Shown piece by piece: positions 36,353 to 48,000 of a stretch of 64,000 nt of DNA (within the stretch, counting starts at the first letter, position 1; each line of letters starts with the position of its first letter). Both the position numbers and the translations under genes were made by a program. The notes under the pieces are model-generated. The model made no database searches. It was not told the DNA's origin and saw only the letters and a list, made by a program, of their open reading frames with translations. The stretch is taken from positions 3,906,001-3,970,000 of the forward strand of contig NZ_CP130832.1 of assembly GCF_030549615.1 (NCBI RefSeq). Direction: 5' to 3'. The DNA is from Stenotrophomonas sp. 610A2. Its GTDB lineage: Bacteria > Pseudomonadota > Gammaproteobacteria > Xanthomonadales > Xanthomonadaceae.

Positions 36353-37573
36353 ATGAATCCCCTGCTCTCCTCCATGCGCCGCCAGCCGCTGATGCCCTGG
36401 TTGATCGTGCTGCAGATCACCGTGGCCTGCGCCATCCTTTGCAATACCCTGTTCCTGCTGGCACAGCAGGCCGGGCCGTTGTTGATCGACGACGGCATCG
36501 CCGACAAGGAAGTCATCGTCATCGACCAGATCGTGCGCCCGGATGGCAACTGGACCGCCGCACAAGCCAGCGCCGGTGCCGATGCACTGGCAGCAATTCC
36601 AGGCGTGAAGCGTGCTACCGCGGTGGTCGGCGCACCGATGCGCGAGACCTTGACCATGGTCTACGACCTCAAGCCAGCCAACGGCCCAACCGTGCAGGCC
36701 AGCGGCTTCATTGGAACGAAGCTGATCGACACGCTTGGCCTGCAGCTCAGCCGTGGCCGCGACTTCCTCGCCGACGAATACGCCGACCTGCAGCTCGGTG
36801 ATGATGCAAACGCTGCCAGCACGCCCATCATCATCACCGAGGCTTTGGGCCGAATCCTGTTCGATGGCAATCCGGTCGGGCAGGCGCTCACCTCTGGCGA
36901 TGGCAGCAGCCACTATGTAGTCGTCGGTGTTGTCGCCCACCTGCTGCGCTACCAGCTCAGCGAGTTGGACGACGGCAAAGCCGAGTACGCCATCCTGTTG
37001 CCACGGCGTCCGGCCGGCTTGCCACTACTGAGTTTCGTGGTACGCGCCGAGGCCGATCAGCGCGATGCGGTGATCAAGGCCGCGCCCGGCGTACTGCAGA
37101 CGGTCTATGCCGGGCAGATGGCGAAGAGCTTCAACCCGGTCGTGTCCAGTTACGAGCAGTTGCGCAGCAACGGCATGCGCAACCGCCGCGCAGCGGTATG
37201 GCTGCTGCTCACGGTCAACGCGGTTGTCGCCACCATCACCTTGATCGGCATCGCCAGCCTCAGCGGCTACTGGATACAGCAACGCACCCGCCAGATCGGC
37301 ATCCGCCGTGCCCTCGGCGCCACTCGCAGCCAGGTGATGCGCCACTTCCTCGCCGAGAACCTGCTGCTGACCGTCGGTGGGCTGCTGATCGGCCTGCTGC
37401 TGGCGTTGCTGATCAACCAGTGGTTGATGCAGCATTACGAGCTGCCACGGCTGCCATGGGCCTACCTGCTGGTTGCCGGCGGCTTGATGTTGCTGCTCGG
37501 GCAAGTCGCGGTCGCGGCACCGGCACGGCGTGCAGCGCAATTGCCACCTGCCAGCGCGACCCGCAGCGTGTAA
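36353..37573 (+). CDS. FtsX/MacB-like ABC permease, type B (pair 4)
   Basis: 406 aa; ATG at 36353 after AAGGCCAAGG. N-terminus MNPLLSSMRRQPLMPWLIVL; C-terminal coupling region SLSGYWIQQRTRQIGIRRALGATRSQV; end QLPPASATRSV. It completes the fourth A/B pair and is followed after 54 bases by the response regulator gene, still on the same strand. Confidence 0.92.
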   Translation: MNPLLSSMRRQPLMPWLIVLQITVACAILCNTLFLLAQQAGPLLIDDGIADKEVIVIDQIVRPDGNWTAAQASAGADALAAIPGVKRATAVVGAPMRETLTMVYDLKPANGPTVQASGFIGTKLIDTLGLQLSRGRDFLADEYADLQLGDDANAASTPIIITEALGRILFDGNPVGQALTSGDGSSHYVVVGVVAHLLRYQLSELDDGKAEYAILLPRRPAGLPLLSFVVRAEADQRDAVIKAAPGVLQTVYAGQMAKSFNPVVSSYEQLRSNGMRNRRAAVWLLLTVNAVVATITLIGIASLSGYWIQQRTRQIGIRRALGATRSQVMRHFLAENLLLTVGGLLIGLLLALLINQWLMQHYELPRLPWAYLLVAGGLMLLLGQVAVAAPARRAAQLPPASATRSV

Positions 37574-37627
37574 TGTGCTGACTTCAGCGCCAGCGCTGCG
37601 TCCCCTCATATCCTTCTGCGACAACCG

Positions 37628-38965
37628 ATGCCACAGATCCTGATCATCGACGACAACACCGCCGTGGCCACCGCGTTGGACGTGCTGTTCTCCCTGCACG
37701 ACATCGACACCCGCCACGCCACCTCGCCCGAGCAGGGCCTGGCGATGCTGGCCGAGCATGAATTCGATCTGGTCCTGCAGGACATGAACTTCACCGCCGA
37801 CACCACTTCCGGCGAGGAAGGCCAGGATCTGTTCCGGCGCATCCGCCAGGCGCATCCGGACCTGCCGGTGATCCTGCTCACGGCGTGGACCCACCTGGAC
37901 AGTGCGGTGGAACTGGTCAAGGCCGGCGCCTCCGACTACCTGGCCAAGCCCTGGGATGACGGCCGCCTGCTGACCACGGTCAACAACCTGCTGGAACTGG
38001 CCGAGGCGCGGCGCGAGCTGGCCCGCCGCCGTGCCCGCGAGCAGCGCCAGCAGCAGGCCTTGCACGATCGCTACGATCTGCGCGGGCTGGTATTCGCCGA
38101 TCCGTCCAGCGAGCGCATCATCGCCCTCGCCTGCCAGGTCGCGCGCTCCGAGCTGCCGGTGCTGATCACCGGTCCCAACGGTGCCGGCAAGGAAAAGATC
38201 GCCGAGATCATCCAGGCCAACTCGGCGCACAAGAAAGGCCCGTTCGTCGCGCTGAACTGCGGCGCCATTCCCTCCGAGTTGATCGAGGCCGAACTGTTCG
38301 GTACCGAGGCCGGCGCCTACACCGGCGCCAACAAGGCCCGCGAGGGCAAGTTCGAGGCAGCCGATGGCGGCACCTTGTTCCTGGATGAGATCGGCAACCT
38401 GTCGCTGACCGGGCAGATGAAACTGCTGCGCGTGCTGGAGACCGGACGCTTCGAGCGACTGGGTTCCAACCGCGAACGGCAGGTCAAGGTCCGCGTGGTC
38501 AGTGCCACCAATGCCGACCTGCCAGCAATGATCCGCGCCGGCAGCTTCCGCGAAGATCTCTACTACCGGCTCAATACCGTCGAGCTGAGCCTGCCGCCGC
38601 TGGCCGAACGGCGCGAGGACATCCTGCCGCTGGCGCAATACTTCCTCGCCGATGGCAAGCCGCTGTCGGCACCTGCGCTACATGCACTGCAGCGCCACAA
38701 CTGGCCGGGCAATGTGCGCGAGCTGCGCAATGTGATCCAGCGCGCCGCCCTGCTTGCGCAGGGCCCGCGCATTGAAGTTGCCGACCTGAACCTGCCACGC
38801 GCGCCCGCGCGCCCCACCGCAGCTGCAGACGAACCCGATCGCGAGCACATCGTCAGCGCGCTGGAGCGTGCCGGCGGCGTCATCGCCCAAGCCGCCGCCG
38901 AGCTCGGCCTGAGCCGGCAGGCGCTATACCGTCGTATGGATCGCCACGGCATCCCGCGCGAGTGA
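37628..38965 (+). CDS. NtrC-type sigma-54-dependent response regulator
   Basis: 445 aa. The receiver domain (1-120) has D8/D9, phosphoacceptor D52 (LVLQDMNF) and K107. The AAA+ domain (about 150-385) has Walker A GPNGAGKE (182-189), a GAYTGA loop (229-234, a Tyr variant of GAFTGA that contacts sigma-54) and Walker B LFLDE (250-254). A Fis-type helix-turn-helix closes it (AGGVIAQAAAELGLSRQALYRRMDRHGI). It must work at sigma-54 promoters. The one found at 24423 heads its own cassette, preceded by palindromic sites, so positive autoregulation is likely. Partner kinase 10 bases downstream. Confidence 0.95.
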   Translation: MPQILIIDDNTAVATALDVLFSLHDIDTRHATSPEQGLAMLAEHEFDLVLQDMNFTADTTSGEEGQDLFRRIRQAHPDLPVILLTAWTHLDSAVELVKAGASDYLAKPWDDGRLLTTVNNLLELAEARRELARRRAREQRQQQALHDRYDLRGLVFADPSSERIIALACQVARSELPVLITGPNGAGKEKIAEIIQANSAHKKGPFVALNCGAIPSELIEAELFGTEAGAYTGANKAREGKFEAADGGTLFLDEIGNLSLTGQMKLLRVLETGRFERLGSNRERQVKVRVVSATNADLPAMIRAGSFREDLYYRLNTVELSLPPLAERREDILPLAQYFLADGKPLSAPALHALQRHNWPGNVRELRNVIQRAALLAQGPRIEVADLNLPRAPARPTAAADEPDREHIVSALERAGGVIAQAAAELGLSRQALYRRMDRHGIPRE

Positions 38966-38975
38966 GCACCGATCA

Positions 38976-40328
38976 GTGAAAACGCGCTCCTTTACCTTCA
39001 CCCTGTTCCTGCGCCTGCTGCCGGTGCTGGCGCTGGCTGCGGCCTTGCCGTGGTTCCTGGCCTACTGGATGGATCGCGGTTGGGTGGTGGTGAGCGTTTC
39101 CACCGTGTTCCTGCTGGCTGCGATGTGGTGGGCGCTGAGTCGCGCCACCGCGCCGATCCGCTCGCTGCTGCGGGCACTGGCCGGCACCACCAGCAGTTAC
39201 CGCGATGGCGAATTCAACTTCGGTGTGCATTGGCGCGGCCATGACGAATTCGCACAGCTGGTGCAGGCCCATGCCGAGCTGGGTGATGTGCTGCGCGAGC
39301 AGCGGCAATCGCTGGTGCAGCGCGAGCTGCTGCTCGACACCATGGTGCAGAACACGCCGGTAGCAATGCTGCTGCTCACCGATGGTGGCGATGGCGTACA
39401 GCGTGTGACCTTCTCCAACACTGCGGCACGCAAGCTGCTGCACGGTGGCTGGAAGCTTGAAGGCCAGCGCATGCACGAGTTGCTGGAGAACATGCCGATC
39501 GAGCTGCGCAATGCCATCGCCCGCGGCGGCGACAGCCTGTTCGCGGTGCGTGATCCGGATGCGGCCGAAGACGATGATGACGACGAGCAGATCTACCACC
39601 TGTCGCGTCGTGCCTTCCATTTGAATGGTCGCCCGCACGAATTGCTGCTGCTGCGCCTGCTCACCGCCGAGCTGCGCCGCCAGGAAGTGCAGACCTGGAA
39701 GAAGGTGATCCGTGTCATCAGCCATGAACTCAATAATTCGTTGGCACCGATTGCCTCGCTGGCGCATTCCGGCGCCGAACTGGTACGACGCGGCCGCCAT
39801 GATCGTCTTGAAGATATCTTCGGCACCGTGGAAGAACGCGCGCGTCACCTGGAGGGTTTCATTCGTGGTTATGCGCGCTTTGCCAAGCTGCCGCAGCCGC
39901 AGCTGCAGACCGTTGCCTGGAGCCAATTCCTGCATGGTCTGCAGCAGCAGATCCATTTCCGGATGGCGCCGATGGTCGACGAGCAGTACAGCCGCCTGGA
40001 TCAATCACAGTTCTCGCAGGCGTTGCTGAACCTGCTGAAGAATGCGCACGAAGCAGGCGCCGACAATGGCGCGCCGGATGATTCGGTGGAAGTTCGCATC
40101 GCGCGACTGCCCAACTGGCTGCGCATCGAGGTATTGGATCGCGGCACCGGCATGAACGAGGCGGTGCTGCAGAACGCCTTGATGCCGTTCTATTCAACCA
40201 AGCGCAATGGCACGGGTTTGGGTTTGGCATTGACCCGCGAGATCATCGAAGCACATGGCGGTCGCATCTCATTGCAGAACCGCAAGGACGGCGGCCTGTG
40301 CGTGGCGATCCTGCTGCCGCATGACTAA
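38976..40328 (+). CDS. Membrane sensor histidine kinase (NtrY/PilS-like)
   Basis: 450 aa from a GTG at 38976. Two membrane spans (about 11-30 and 36-52) with almost no periplasmic loop, then a HAMP-like linker and a PAS-like domain (about 118-230) with an acidic run (EDDDDDEQ). The HisKA box has H250 (RVISHELNNSLAPI). The ATPase domain has N (LLNLLKNAHEAG), G1 (VLDRGTGM) and G2 (GTGLGLALTREI) boxes. With so small an outside loop it probably senses within the membrane or through the permeases, as known for some efflux-linked kinases; that is inference. Confidence 0.93.
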   Translation: MKTRSFTFTLFLRLLPVLALAAALPWFLAYWMDRGWVVVSVSTVFLLAAMWWALSRATAPIRSLLRALAGTTSSYRDGEFNFGVHWRGHDEFAQLVQAHAELGDVLREQRQSLVQRELLLDTMVQNTPVAMLLLTDGGDGVQRVTFSNTAARKLLHGGWKLEGQRMHELLENMPIELRNAIARGGDSLFAVRDPDAAEDDDDDEQIYHLSRRAFHLNGRPHELLLLRLLTAELRRQEVQTWKKVIRVISHELNNSLAPIASLAHSGAELVRRGRHDRLEDIFGTVEERARHLEGFIRGYARFAKLPQPQLQTVAWSQFLHGLQQQIHFRMAPMVDEQYSRLDQSQFSQALLNLLKNAHEAGADNGAPDDSVEVRIARLPNWLRIEVLDRGTGMNEAVLQNALMPFYSTKRNGTGLGLALTREIIEAHGGRISLQNRKDGGLCVAILLPHD

Positions 40329-40337
40329 AGCCATGCT

Positions 40338-40441
40338 TTTTGTAGGAGCGGCGTAAGCCGCGAAGCTGACATGGCATCCGTGCCAGTTAGACCGAAGATC
40401 TGAAGTATCCCGGCTTCGCGGCTTACGCCGCTCCTACAAAA
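40338..40441. repeat. Perfect 29-bp inverted repeat (REP-type element)
   Basis: Arms at 40338-40366 and 40413-40441 are exact complements over 29 bases and carry the GTAGGAGCGGCGTAAGCCGCGAAG family sequence; 46 bases separate them. The element sits between the convergent kinase and GNAT genes, where it may also end transcription. The same family recurs at 61214-61312. Confidence 0.85.
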
Positions 40442-40474
40442 GCTTGAGCCGCTCCCACAAGGAATGGCTTGTAC

Positions 40475-41011
40475 CTATGCCAACTGCCGCTGCATAGCCA
40501 GACGCAGCTCCATTGGAAAACCTGCCGCGGCCTCCGCCGCCATCACTTCGCGCATGCCCGTACTCCATGCATGCGATGGCCATTCACTGAAGCCCTCGCT
40601 GGCATAGAAGGGCGCGTTCCAGGCCACGTCGCTCAAGGTGGTGAGCACCGCCCGGTGATGTCCGGATGCCCTCGCCTGCTGCAACGCGTGCCGCAGCAAG
40701 GCACGGCCGAGGCCTTTGCGGCCGTGCGCCGGTGCAACGTCCATCTGCTGGATATGGAAATCCTCACCGAGCACACCCGCCATCAGGTAGCCGCCCAGCT
40801 CCTGCTCGCTGGCAACCACCCACAGCATTCCGCGCTGCCAAGCCTGCGCGAACAATGCTGGTTCAGTTGGGCTCGCAGCGAATACCGCGGCGGCGGGATG
40901 TCCCCGCAGACGCTCGCCCGCCCGCGCTTCGATCAATGGCAGCAGCGCGAGCTCATCGCGCTGCGCCAACCTTGGCTCAGGATTTTTTGACAGGGCGCGT
41001 CCAGCCTTCAA
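40475..41011 (-). CDS. GNAT family N-acetyltransferase
   Basis: 178 aa if the TTG at 41011 is used. The start is uncertain: the frame overlaps the end of glmU, no good ribosome site is seen, and a TTG at 40969 is another option. The GNAT core is clear: beta4 region [20 protein letters not shown], acetyl-CoA loop [14 protein letters not shown] (Q/RxxGxG/A), and a C-terminal [13 protein letters not shown] motif. Substrate unknown. It is translationally linked to glmU by overlap or close spacing, which does not by itself imply a role in amino-sugar metabolism. Confidence 0.8.
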   Translation of the reverse strand: MKAGRALSKNPEPRLAQRDELALLPLIEARAGERLRGHPAAAVFAASPTEPALFAQAWQRGMLWVVASEQELGGYLMAGVLGEDFHIQQMDVAPAHGRKGLGRALLRHALQQARASGHHRAVLTTLSDVAWNAPFYASEGFSEWPSHAWSTGMREVMAAEAAAGFPMELRLAMQRQLA

Positions 41012-42344
41012 GCGTCTGCTGGCGTGTGCGTGCCAACGTCAATTTGCCTTCCGGTGCGTTGCGGGTAATTACCGAGCCGGCGCCAATCGTAGCGCCATCC
41101 TCGATCGTCACCGGCGCCACCAGCGAGCTGTTCGAGCCGACAAAGACCTTGTCACCAATCGTGGTCTGGAACTTGTTCACGCCATCGTAGTTGCAGGTGA
41201 TGGTGCCGGCACCAATGTTGGTACCGCTACCGATCACCACGTCGCCCAGATAGGTCAGATGGTTGGCCTTGCTGCCCTTGCCCAATGTCGCCTTCTTGGT
41301 TTCCACGAAGTTGCCGACGTGCACGCCATCTGCCAGGACGGTGCCCGGGCGCAGGCGCGCGAATGGGCCAATCTGGGCGGCGCCTTCGCTGACGACCCCT
41401 TCCAGATCGCAATGCGGGCGCACTTCGGTGCCGGCGCCGAGTTTGACGTCCTTGAGCCGCACGAAGGCTCCAATGCTGACGCCATCGCCGAGCTCGACCT
41501 CGCCTTCCAGGATCACGTTGGCATCGATCTGCACATCACGTCCGACCTTGACCGTACCGCGCTGGTCAAAACGCGACGGATCCAGCAGGCGTGCACCCTG
41601 CTCGCACAACGCCTTGGCCGCACGCAACTGCCATGCACGCTCCAGCTGCGACAGCTGCCAAGGGTCGTTCGCCCCTTCCGCTTCCTGCGCGTCGCCGACC
41701 AGCACCAGTTCGGCTGGCGCGTATTCGCTGGCGGCCGAGGCGAACACGTCGGTCAGGTAATACTCGCCCTGCGCATTGCGGTTGGAGAGGCCCGACAGCC
41801 AGCGGCGTAGCGCGGTGGATTCGGCGGTGATGATGCCGGTGTTCACCGTGCGGATACGCTTCTGCTCATCGTTGGCATCCTTCTGCTCGACGATAGCCGC
41901 GACCTTGCCTTCCGCGTCGCGGACGATGCGGCCGTAACCACTGGGGTCGTCCAGCTCGGCGACCAGCACGGCCAGGCGCGGGCCATTCTTCAACAATGCG
42001 CTCAAGGTCTGCGCGCGCATCAAGGGCACATCGCCGTACAGCACCAGCACCTGTGCGGTATCCGGCACCTGCGGCATGGCCTGCTGCACGGCGTGGCCGG
42101 TACCCAATTGCTGGCTCTGTTCGGCCCATAGCAGGTCCTGCTGCTCGGCGAAGGCAGCACGCACGGCTTCACCACCGTGGCCGTAAACGACATGGATGCC
42201 GGCCGGCTGCAGTTCGCGCGCGGTAGCGATCACGTGGGCCAGCATCGGCTGCCCGGCGATGGGTTGCAGCACCTTGGGCAACAGCGATTTCATGCGCTTG
42301 CCGGCACCGGCGGCGAGAATGATGACGTGCAGCGGCTGGGTCAT
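40977..42344 (-). CDS. glmU: Bifunctional UDP-GlcNAc pyrophosphorylase / glucosamine-1-phosphate acetyltransferase
   Basis: 455 aa, normal length. The C-terminal domain acetylates glucosamine-1-phosphate and the N-terminal domain adds UMP, giving UDP-GlcNAc for peptidoglycan and LPS. N-terminal nucleotide-binding motif [28 protein letters not shown], and metal-site region VLYGDVPL. The C-terminal left-handed beta helix has hexapeptide repeats ([60 protein letters not shown]). It lies on the same strand as atp and glmS, but foreign-looking blocks separate it from both. Confidence 0.98.
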   Translation of the reverse strand: MTQPLHVIILAAGAGKRMKSLLPKVLQPIAGQPMLAHVIATARELQPAGIHVVYGHGGEAVRAAFAEQQDLLWAEQSQQLGTGHAVQQAMPQVPDTAQVLVLYGDVPLMRAQTLSALLKNGPRLAVLVAELDDPSGYGRIVRDAEGKVAAIVEQKDANDEQKRIRTVNTGIITAESTALRRWLSGLSNRNAQGEYYLTDVFASAASEYAPAELVLVGDAQEAEGANDPWQLSQLERAWQLRAAKALCEQGARLLDPSRFDQRGTVKVGRDVQIDANVILEGEVELGDGVSIGAFVRLKDVKLGAGTEVRPHCDLEGVVSEGAAQIGPFARLRPGTVLADGVHVGNFVETKKATLGKGSKANHLTYLGDVVIGSGTNIGAGTITCNYDGVNKFQTTIGDKVFVGSNSSLVAPVTIEDGATIGAGSVITRNAPEGKLTLARTRQQTLEGWTRPVKKS

Positions 42345-42426
42345 GCCTGGAACTTCCTTCGAGAGTCTCTGGATTCTAAGCGCATGGGGTTAGCATTGCA
42401 GGCCACCCGCAGGAGCCACCGATTCA

Positions 42427-42810
42427 ATGAGCCTGTTCCGCCAAGGCAGCCAGTACGTCGCCATTGGCCTGCTGCAGCTGCTGCTGGACTGGATTGTCTT
42501 CGTCGTGGCGACTGCTGCAGGCATTCCCGTCGCCCCCGGGAATGTAATCGGTCGTGTCAGTGGTGCCTTGCTTGGTTTCTGGCTCAACGGACGCTACACG
42601 TTCGCCCAGAATGGCATTCAGTCGCACGGCTGGAGGCGCTTACTCTGCTTTCTGGCAGTGTGGTTGCCAATGACCATATTCAGTACCTGGGCGGTCAACT
42701 GGGCGGCCCAAAGCCTGGGCATACAGCTTGCGTGGCTTGCAAAGCCTATCGTCGAAGGCTGCTTGGCCGTCGTCAGCTTCGTTCTGTTCCGCCACGTAGT
42801 GTTCCGTTGA
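42427..42810 (+). CDS. GtrA-like membrane protein
   Basis: 127 aa with four predicted spans (YVAIGLLQLLLDWIVFVVAT; GNVIGRVSGALLGFWLNGRY; LLCFLAVWLPMTIFSTWAVN; PIVEGCLAVVSFVLFRHVVF). The FWLNGRYTF and FLFRHVVF-type motifs are those of GtrA proteins, thought to flip or deliver lipid-linked sugars. AGGAG lies 11 bases before the ATG. It converges with the YfhO-like gene (11-base gap), and both may act in surface glycan decoration. No GtrB-like glycosyltransferase is next to it. Confidence 0.85.
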   Translation: MSLFRQGSQYVAIGLLQLLLDWIVFVVATAAGIPVAPGNVIGRVSGALLGFWLNGRYTFAQNGIQSHGWRRLLCFLAVWLPMTIFSTWAVNWAAQSLGIQLAWLAKPIVEGCLAVVSFVLFRHVVFR

Positions 42811-42821
42811 GCGCCAAGTCG

Positions 42822-45029
42822 TCAACCATCCCCGCGTGAACGCTCAAGCAAGCCGACCCGCCATAGTTGCAGGGGGCTGTATCGCAGCATCAGCTCGTGC
42901 TCGCCTGCGGGAACGCAAACTGCCCGGAACAGCCCATTGCCTTGCTGAACTGGCAAACGCATGTCGGCGACCTCCGCCACCCAGCCTGGGGCGTTGATCT
43001 CATTGATGACGACCCAAGCAGGTGACTCAGCCTTCACATGCAGAATCATCTTGCTGGCTTCGTAGCGCCGAACGACCATCTCCGCACGCCCACTTTCCAC
43101 ATCTGGGCAGGTGGTGGCTGCTTCCATCGGTAACCACTGTGTGTCGGTGAAATTGGTCTGATTGAACTCCACAGCCGGTGGGTAGCGGCCAGCATGGCGC
43201 TTGACGGTCCGAGGATTCAGGAGCCGCGGTAATATCGTGTCCCGCTCCAGAACCTGTAACGATGGGCCAATGGGCTTGGCTCCTTCAAAAGGCATGGACG
43301 CCAGGATCCAATGCAGGCCGAGCAGGTCATACACAGGGGCGTGGAAATCCGGGGCCCATTCGGTAGCTCGTTTGCTTCCGACATCACCCATGGGACTCTC
43401 TGGCATTCCGACCATCGTCAGGTACGCCATGTCCTGTAACGGGTTGTAACCATTGACCAAGGCAAGCCCATGGACTGCCGCACCGTTAGTGAGCAGATCA
43501 ATCCCGAAGACAGCGGCTCGCTCGGGTATGCCGTCCGATTGCTTTACCACCAGAAAGCGATAGGCCTCATGTCCGCGCCCAGCGCGCTCTGAGGCCATGT
43601 CTTGCCGCTTCATGCTCAACGAATTGAACTTCGTCGAGATGTTGAACAGCAACATGTCCAGAATGATCAAGCCAATCACTGCACCTGCCTTGACTACTGG
43701 AAGCCGCATTTGCCGAACCACCATTGCGCCCAGCAGCACCGTTACCAAAATCCACAGCAGCCCCAGCGGGCGGCGGTTACTCCATGCCAGCCCGCATGCG
43801 AGGAGCAGCAGTACCCCCACAACAATAATGGACGGCCAATGCGGGACAAGCTGTCGATCCCGCAGTGCCTGCTGCATCGCCTGCGCAGCCAGCCACGCAG
43901 CCGCAGGCACCGTCAAGAACAGCGCATCGCTTGGCCGCCGGAACAAATCCAATCCCGGCAACCATGAGAACAACCAAGGGAAAAGAAGCGTTGTCCGGCC
44001 GACAGCAAATACCACGGCACCTACCAGGACCAGCAGCGCCAAACGCGCACGACCGGGCTGATTCCGTACAACCTGCCCTCCCCACAGCAGCCACAGTGCC
44101 AATGGCGCGGCACCAAAGTACAGGTAGTCCGTGGTTATATCGCCGAAAGCCCAGCTCTCTCCGCGGCCCTGCGAGAAGAAGCCCCCCGAAAGCACGGTTA
44201 CAACGGATTGCCAGTGCAACGCGCCATCCGCCGCGGCATCCAATGACATCTGGATGCGGTTGGTCTCCCCCAGATATGCAAGCGTCGACAGCCATTGCGG
44301 CGCACTGATGAGACATGCCAACAACGCAACCAACGCGAGCTGGAGCACCAACAACCATCGCCGCTTCCCGGCCAACGCAACCGCGCCTGTCGCATAAGCG
44401 ATGCAACCAACAATGACAAAGTAAGTTACCTGCGTCAGTTGCAGAGCGCACAACCCACCGACGATGCCAGCGAGTACCGCGTCGGCCCAGTGCTGCTCCT
44501 TGCGCAAGCGCGAGAGTGCGAGCCAGAGCCACGGCAACATGCAATAGGTGATGATCATCGGTGTGTGCTGCAGCCGAGATGCGGCTACGCCACCGAACAT
44601 GATCACGACGGCGAACAACAGCTGCGGCAACTGCTGAAGCTGGTAGTGGCGCGCAACACGCAGTGCACCCAAGCCAGCGAGCAGCACATGCAGCATCACC
44701 ACGAAGCCGAACCAATGCAGCGACGTGGGCGCCAACATCATTGGAACGACCATGGTCGGCTGCAGGGTCATCATCTGCGGGTCAGCCAGCTGCGGATACC
44801 CCCCGTACAGATACGGATTCCACCAAGGTGCCGCCAATTGGCGGAACTGCGCTGCTGCGAAGCTCACGGCCGGGAAGAACTGCTGCACTGCATCGAATGG
44901 AATCGAGCGGATGCCACTCAACCATGGCAGGGATAGCAGCATCCAAACCGCGCCCAACTTGGCATCCGTTGAGCGCTTCAACCACTGCCAGACGCTTCCG
45001 TTCGTCACCGCATGCACGCCGTGGTCCAT
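42822..45029 (-). CDS. YfhO-like multi-pass membrane protein
   Basis: 735 aa from the ATG at 45029 (GGGGAAAGG directly upstream); longer in-frame starts would run into atpC. About 12-14 membrane spans follow a first-loop acidic/aromatic segment (PFDAVQQFFPAV, WWNPYLYGGYPQLADPQ) typical of YfhO/GT-C folds. A soluble C-terminal domain ends with ESPAWVVINEINAPGWVA and YSPLQLWRVGLLE. The family is linked to glycosylation of lipoteichoic acids or surface polymers in Gram-positives; here a GT-C glycosyltransferase-like role is inferred. It follows the atp operon but has the atp terminator in between. Confidence 0.8.
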   Translation of the reverse strand: MDHGVHAVTNGSVWQWLKRSTDAKLGAVWMLLSLPWLSGIRSIPFDAVQQFFPAVSFAAAQFRQLAAPWWNPYLYGGYPQLADPQMMTLQPTMVVPMMLAPTSLHWFGFVVMLHVLLAGLGALRVARHYQLQQLPQLLFAVVIMFGGVAASRLQHTPMIITYCMLPWLWLALSRLRKEQHWADAVLAGIVGGLCALQLTQVTYFVIVGCIAYATGAVALAGKRRWLLVLQLALVALLACLISAPQWLSTLAYLGETNRIQMSLDAAADGALHWQSVVTVLSGGFFSQGRGESWAFGDITTDYLYFGAAPLALWLLWGGQVVRNQPGRARLALLVLVGAVVFAVGRTTLLFPWLFSWLPGLDLFRRPSDALFLTVPAAAWLAAQAMQQALRDRQLVPHWPSIIVVGVLLLLACGLAWSNRRPLGLLWILVTVLLGAMVVRQMRLPVVKAGAVIGLIILDMLLFNISTKFNSLSMKRQDMASERAGRGHEAYRFLVVKQSDGIPERAAVFGIDLLTNGAAVHGLALVNGYNPLQDMAYLTMVGMPESPMGDVGSKRATEWAPDFHAPVYDLLGLHWILASMPFEGAKPIGPSLQVLERDTILPRLLNPRTVKRHAGRYPPAVEFNQTNFTDTQWLPMEAATTCPDVESGRAEMVVRRYEASKMILHVKAESPAWVVINEINAPGWVAEVADMRLPVQQGNGLFRAVCVPAGEHELMLRYSPLQLWRVGLLERSRGDG

Positions 45030-45059
45030 CCTTTCCCCGTCCTTGCTTGATATATGAAA

Positions 45060-45082
45060 ATGCCGGCCAAAGTGGCCGGCAT
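45060..45082. terminator. atp operon terminator
   Basis: Ten-bp stem ATGCCGGCCA (45060-45069) / TGGCCGGCAT (45073-45082) with a three-base loop, flanked by A and T runs on both sides. It lies 27 bases after the atpC stop. Confidence 0.9.
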
Positions 45083-45108
45083 TTTTTTGATCGTGCTCGT
45101 TCGCAGCC

Positions 45109-45531
45109 TCAGTGCTTGAGGTTGCGGCGCAGACGCTCCAGGGCTTGCAGCTGGGCGGTGATCTCGGCCAGCTTCTGCTGTGCCTCGGCCAGTTCCATGG
45201 CTTCGCCACGGTGCGCCAGCACGCGCTCTGCTTCTTCCTTGGCCTTGCGCACCGATGCTTCATCGATGTCGGTGGCGCGGATGGCGGTGTCAGCCAGCAC
45301 GGTCACGACCTGCGGCTGTACTTCCAGGATGCCGCCGGAAATGGCGAAATCCAGGTGCTCGCCTGCAGCGGTGGTAACCACGACCTTGCCCGGCTTCAGA
45401 CGGGTGATCAGCGGTGCGTGCTTGGGCGCGATGCCCAGCTCGCCCAGCTCACCGGTGGCCACGACCAGGGTCGCTTCGCCGCTGAAGATCTGCTGCTCGG
45501 CACTGACGATGTCGCAACGGATGGTGCTCAT
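45109..45531 (-). CDS. atpC: ATP synthase F1 subunit epsilon
   Basis: 140 aa. N-terminal beta sandwich ([46 protein letters not shown]) and C-terminal helical hairpin ([20 protein letters not shown]). Part of the central stalk that couples rotation to catalysis and inhibits ATP hydrolysis. Last gene of the operon. The 83-base gap to atpD holds two strong hairpins. Confidence 0.97.
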   Translation of the reverse strand: MSTIRCDIVSAEQQIFSGEATLVVATGELGELGIAPKHAPLITRLKPGKVVVTTAAGEHLDFAISGGILEVQPQVVTVLADTAIRATDIDEASVRKAKEEAERVLAHRGEAMELAEAQQKLAEITAQLQALERLRRNLKH

Positions 45532-45552
45532 GGATCTCTCTTCGCCTGGTTG

Positions 45553-45604
45553 GGTGGGCCTGCGCCCACCGCAGGTTGCCGCGTGGGCGGAGCACGCTCC
45601 GCCC
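45553..45604. repeat. Two hairpins in the atpD-atpC gap
   Basis: GGTGGGC/GCCCACC (45553-45570) and GGGCGGAGC/GCTCCGCCC (45585-45604). They sit inside the operon and resemble the palindromic repeats seen elsewhere in the window. They may adjust the amount of epsilon relative to beta. Confidence 0.7.
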
Positions 45605-45614
45605 TACGTGGTGA

Positions 45615-47923
<2,309 letters not shown>

Positions 47924-47934
47924 CTCTTATTCCC

Positions 47935-47992
47935 GTAGAGCGGGGCTGTGCCCCGCTTTATCAGTGTGAAGCGGAGCAAGGCTCCGCTCTAC
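47935..47992. repeat. Nested hairpins in the atpA-atpG gap
   Basis: Outer stem GTAGAGCGG (47935-47943) with CCGCTCTAC (47984-47992), or alternatively two local hairpins AGCGGGGC/GCCCCGCT (47939-47957) and AGCGGAGC/GCTCCGCT (47970-47988). The two folds exclude each other in part. REP-like element within the operon. Confidence 0.7.
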
Positions 47993-48000
47993 ATACGCTC

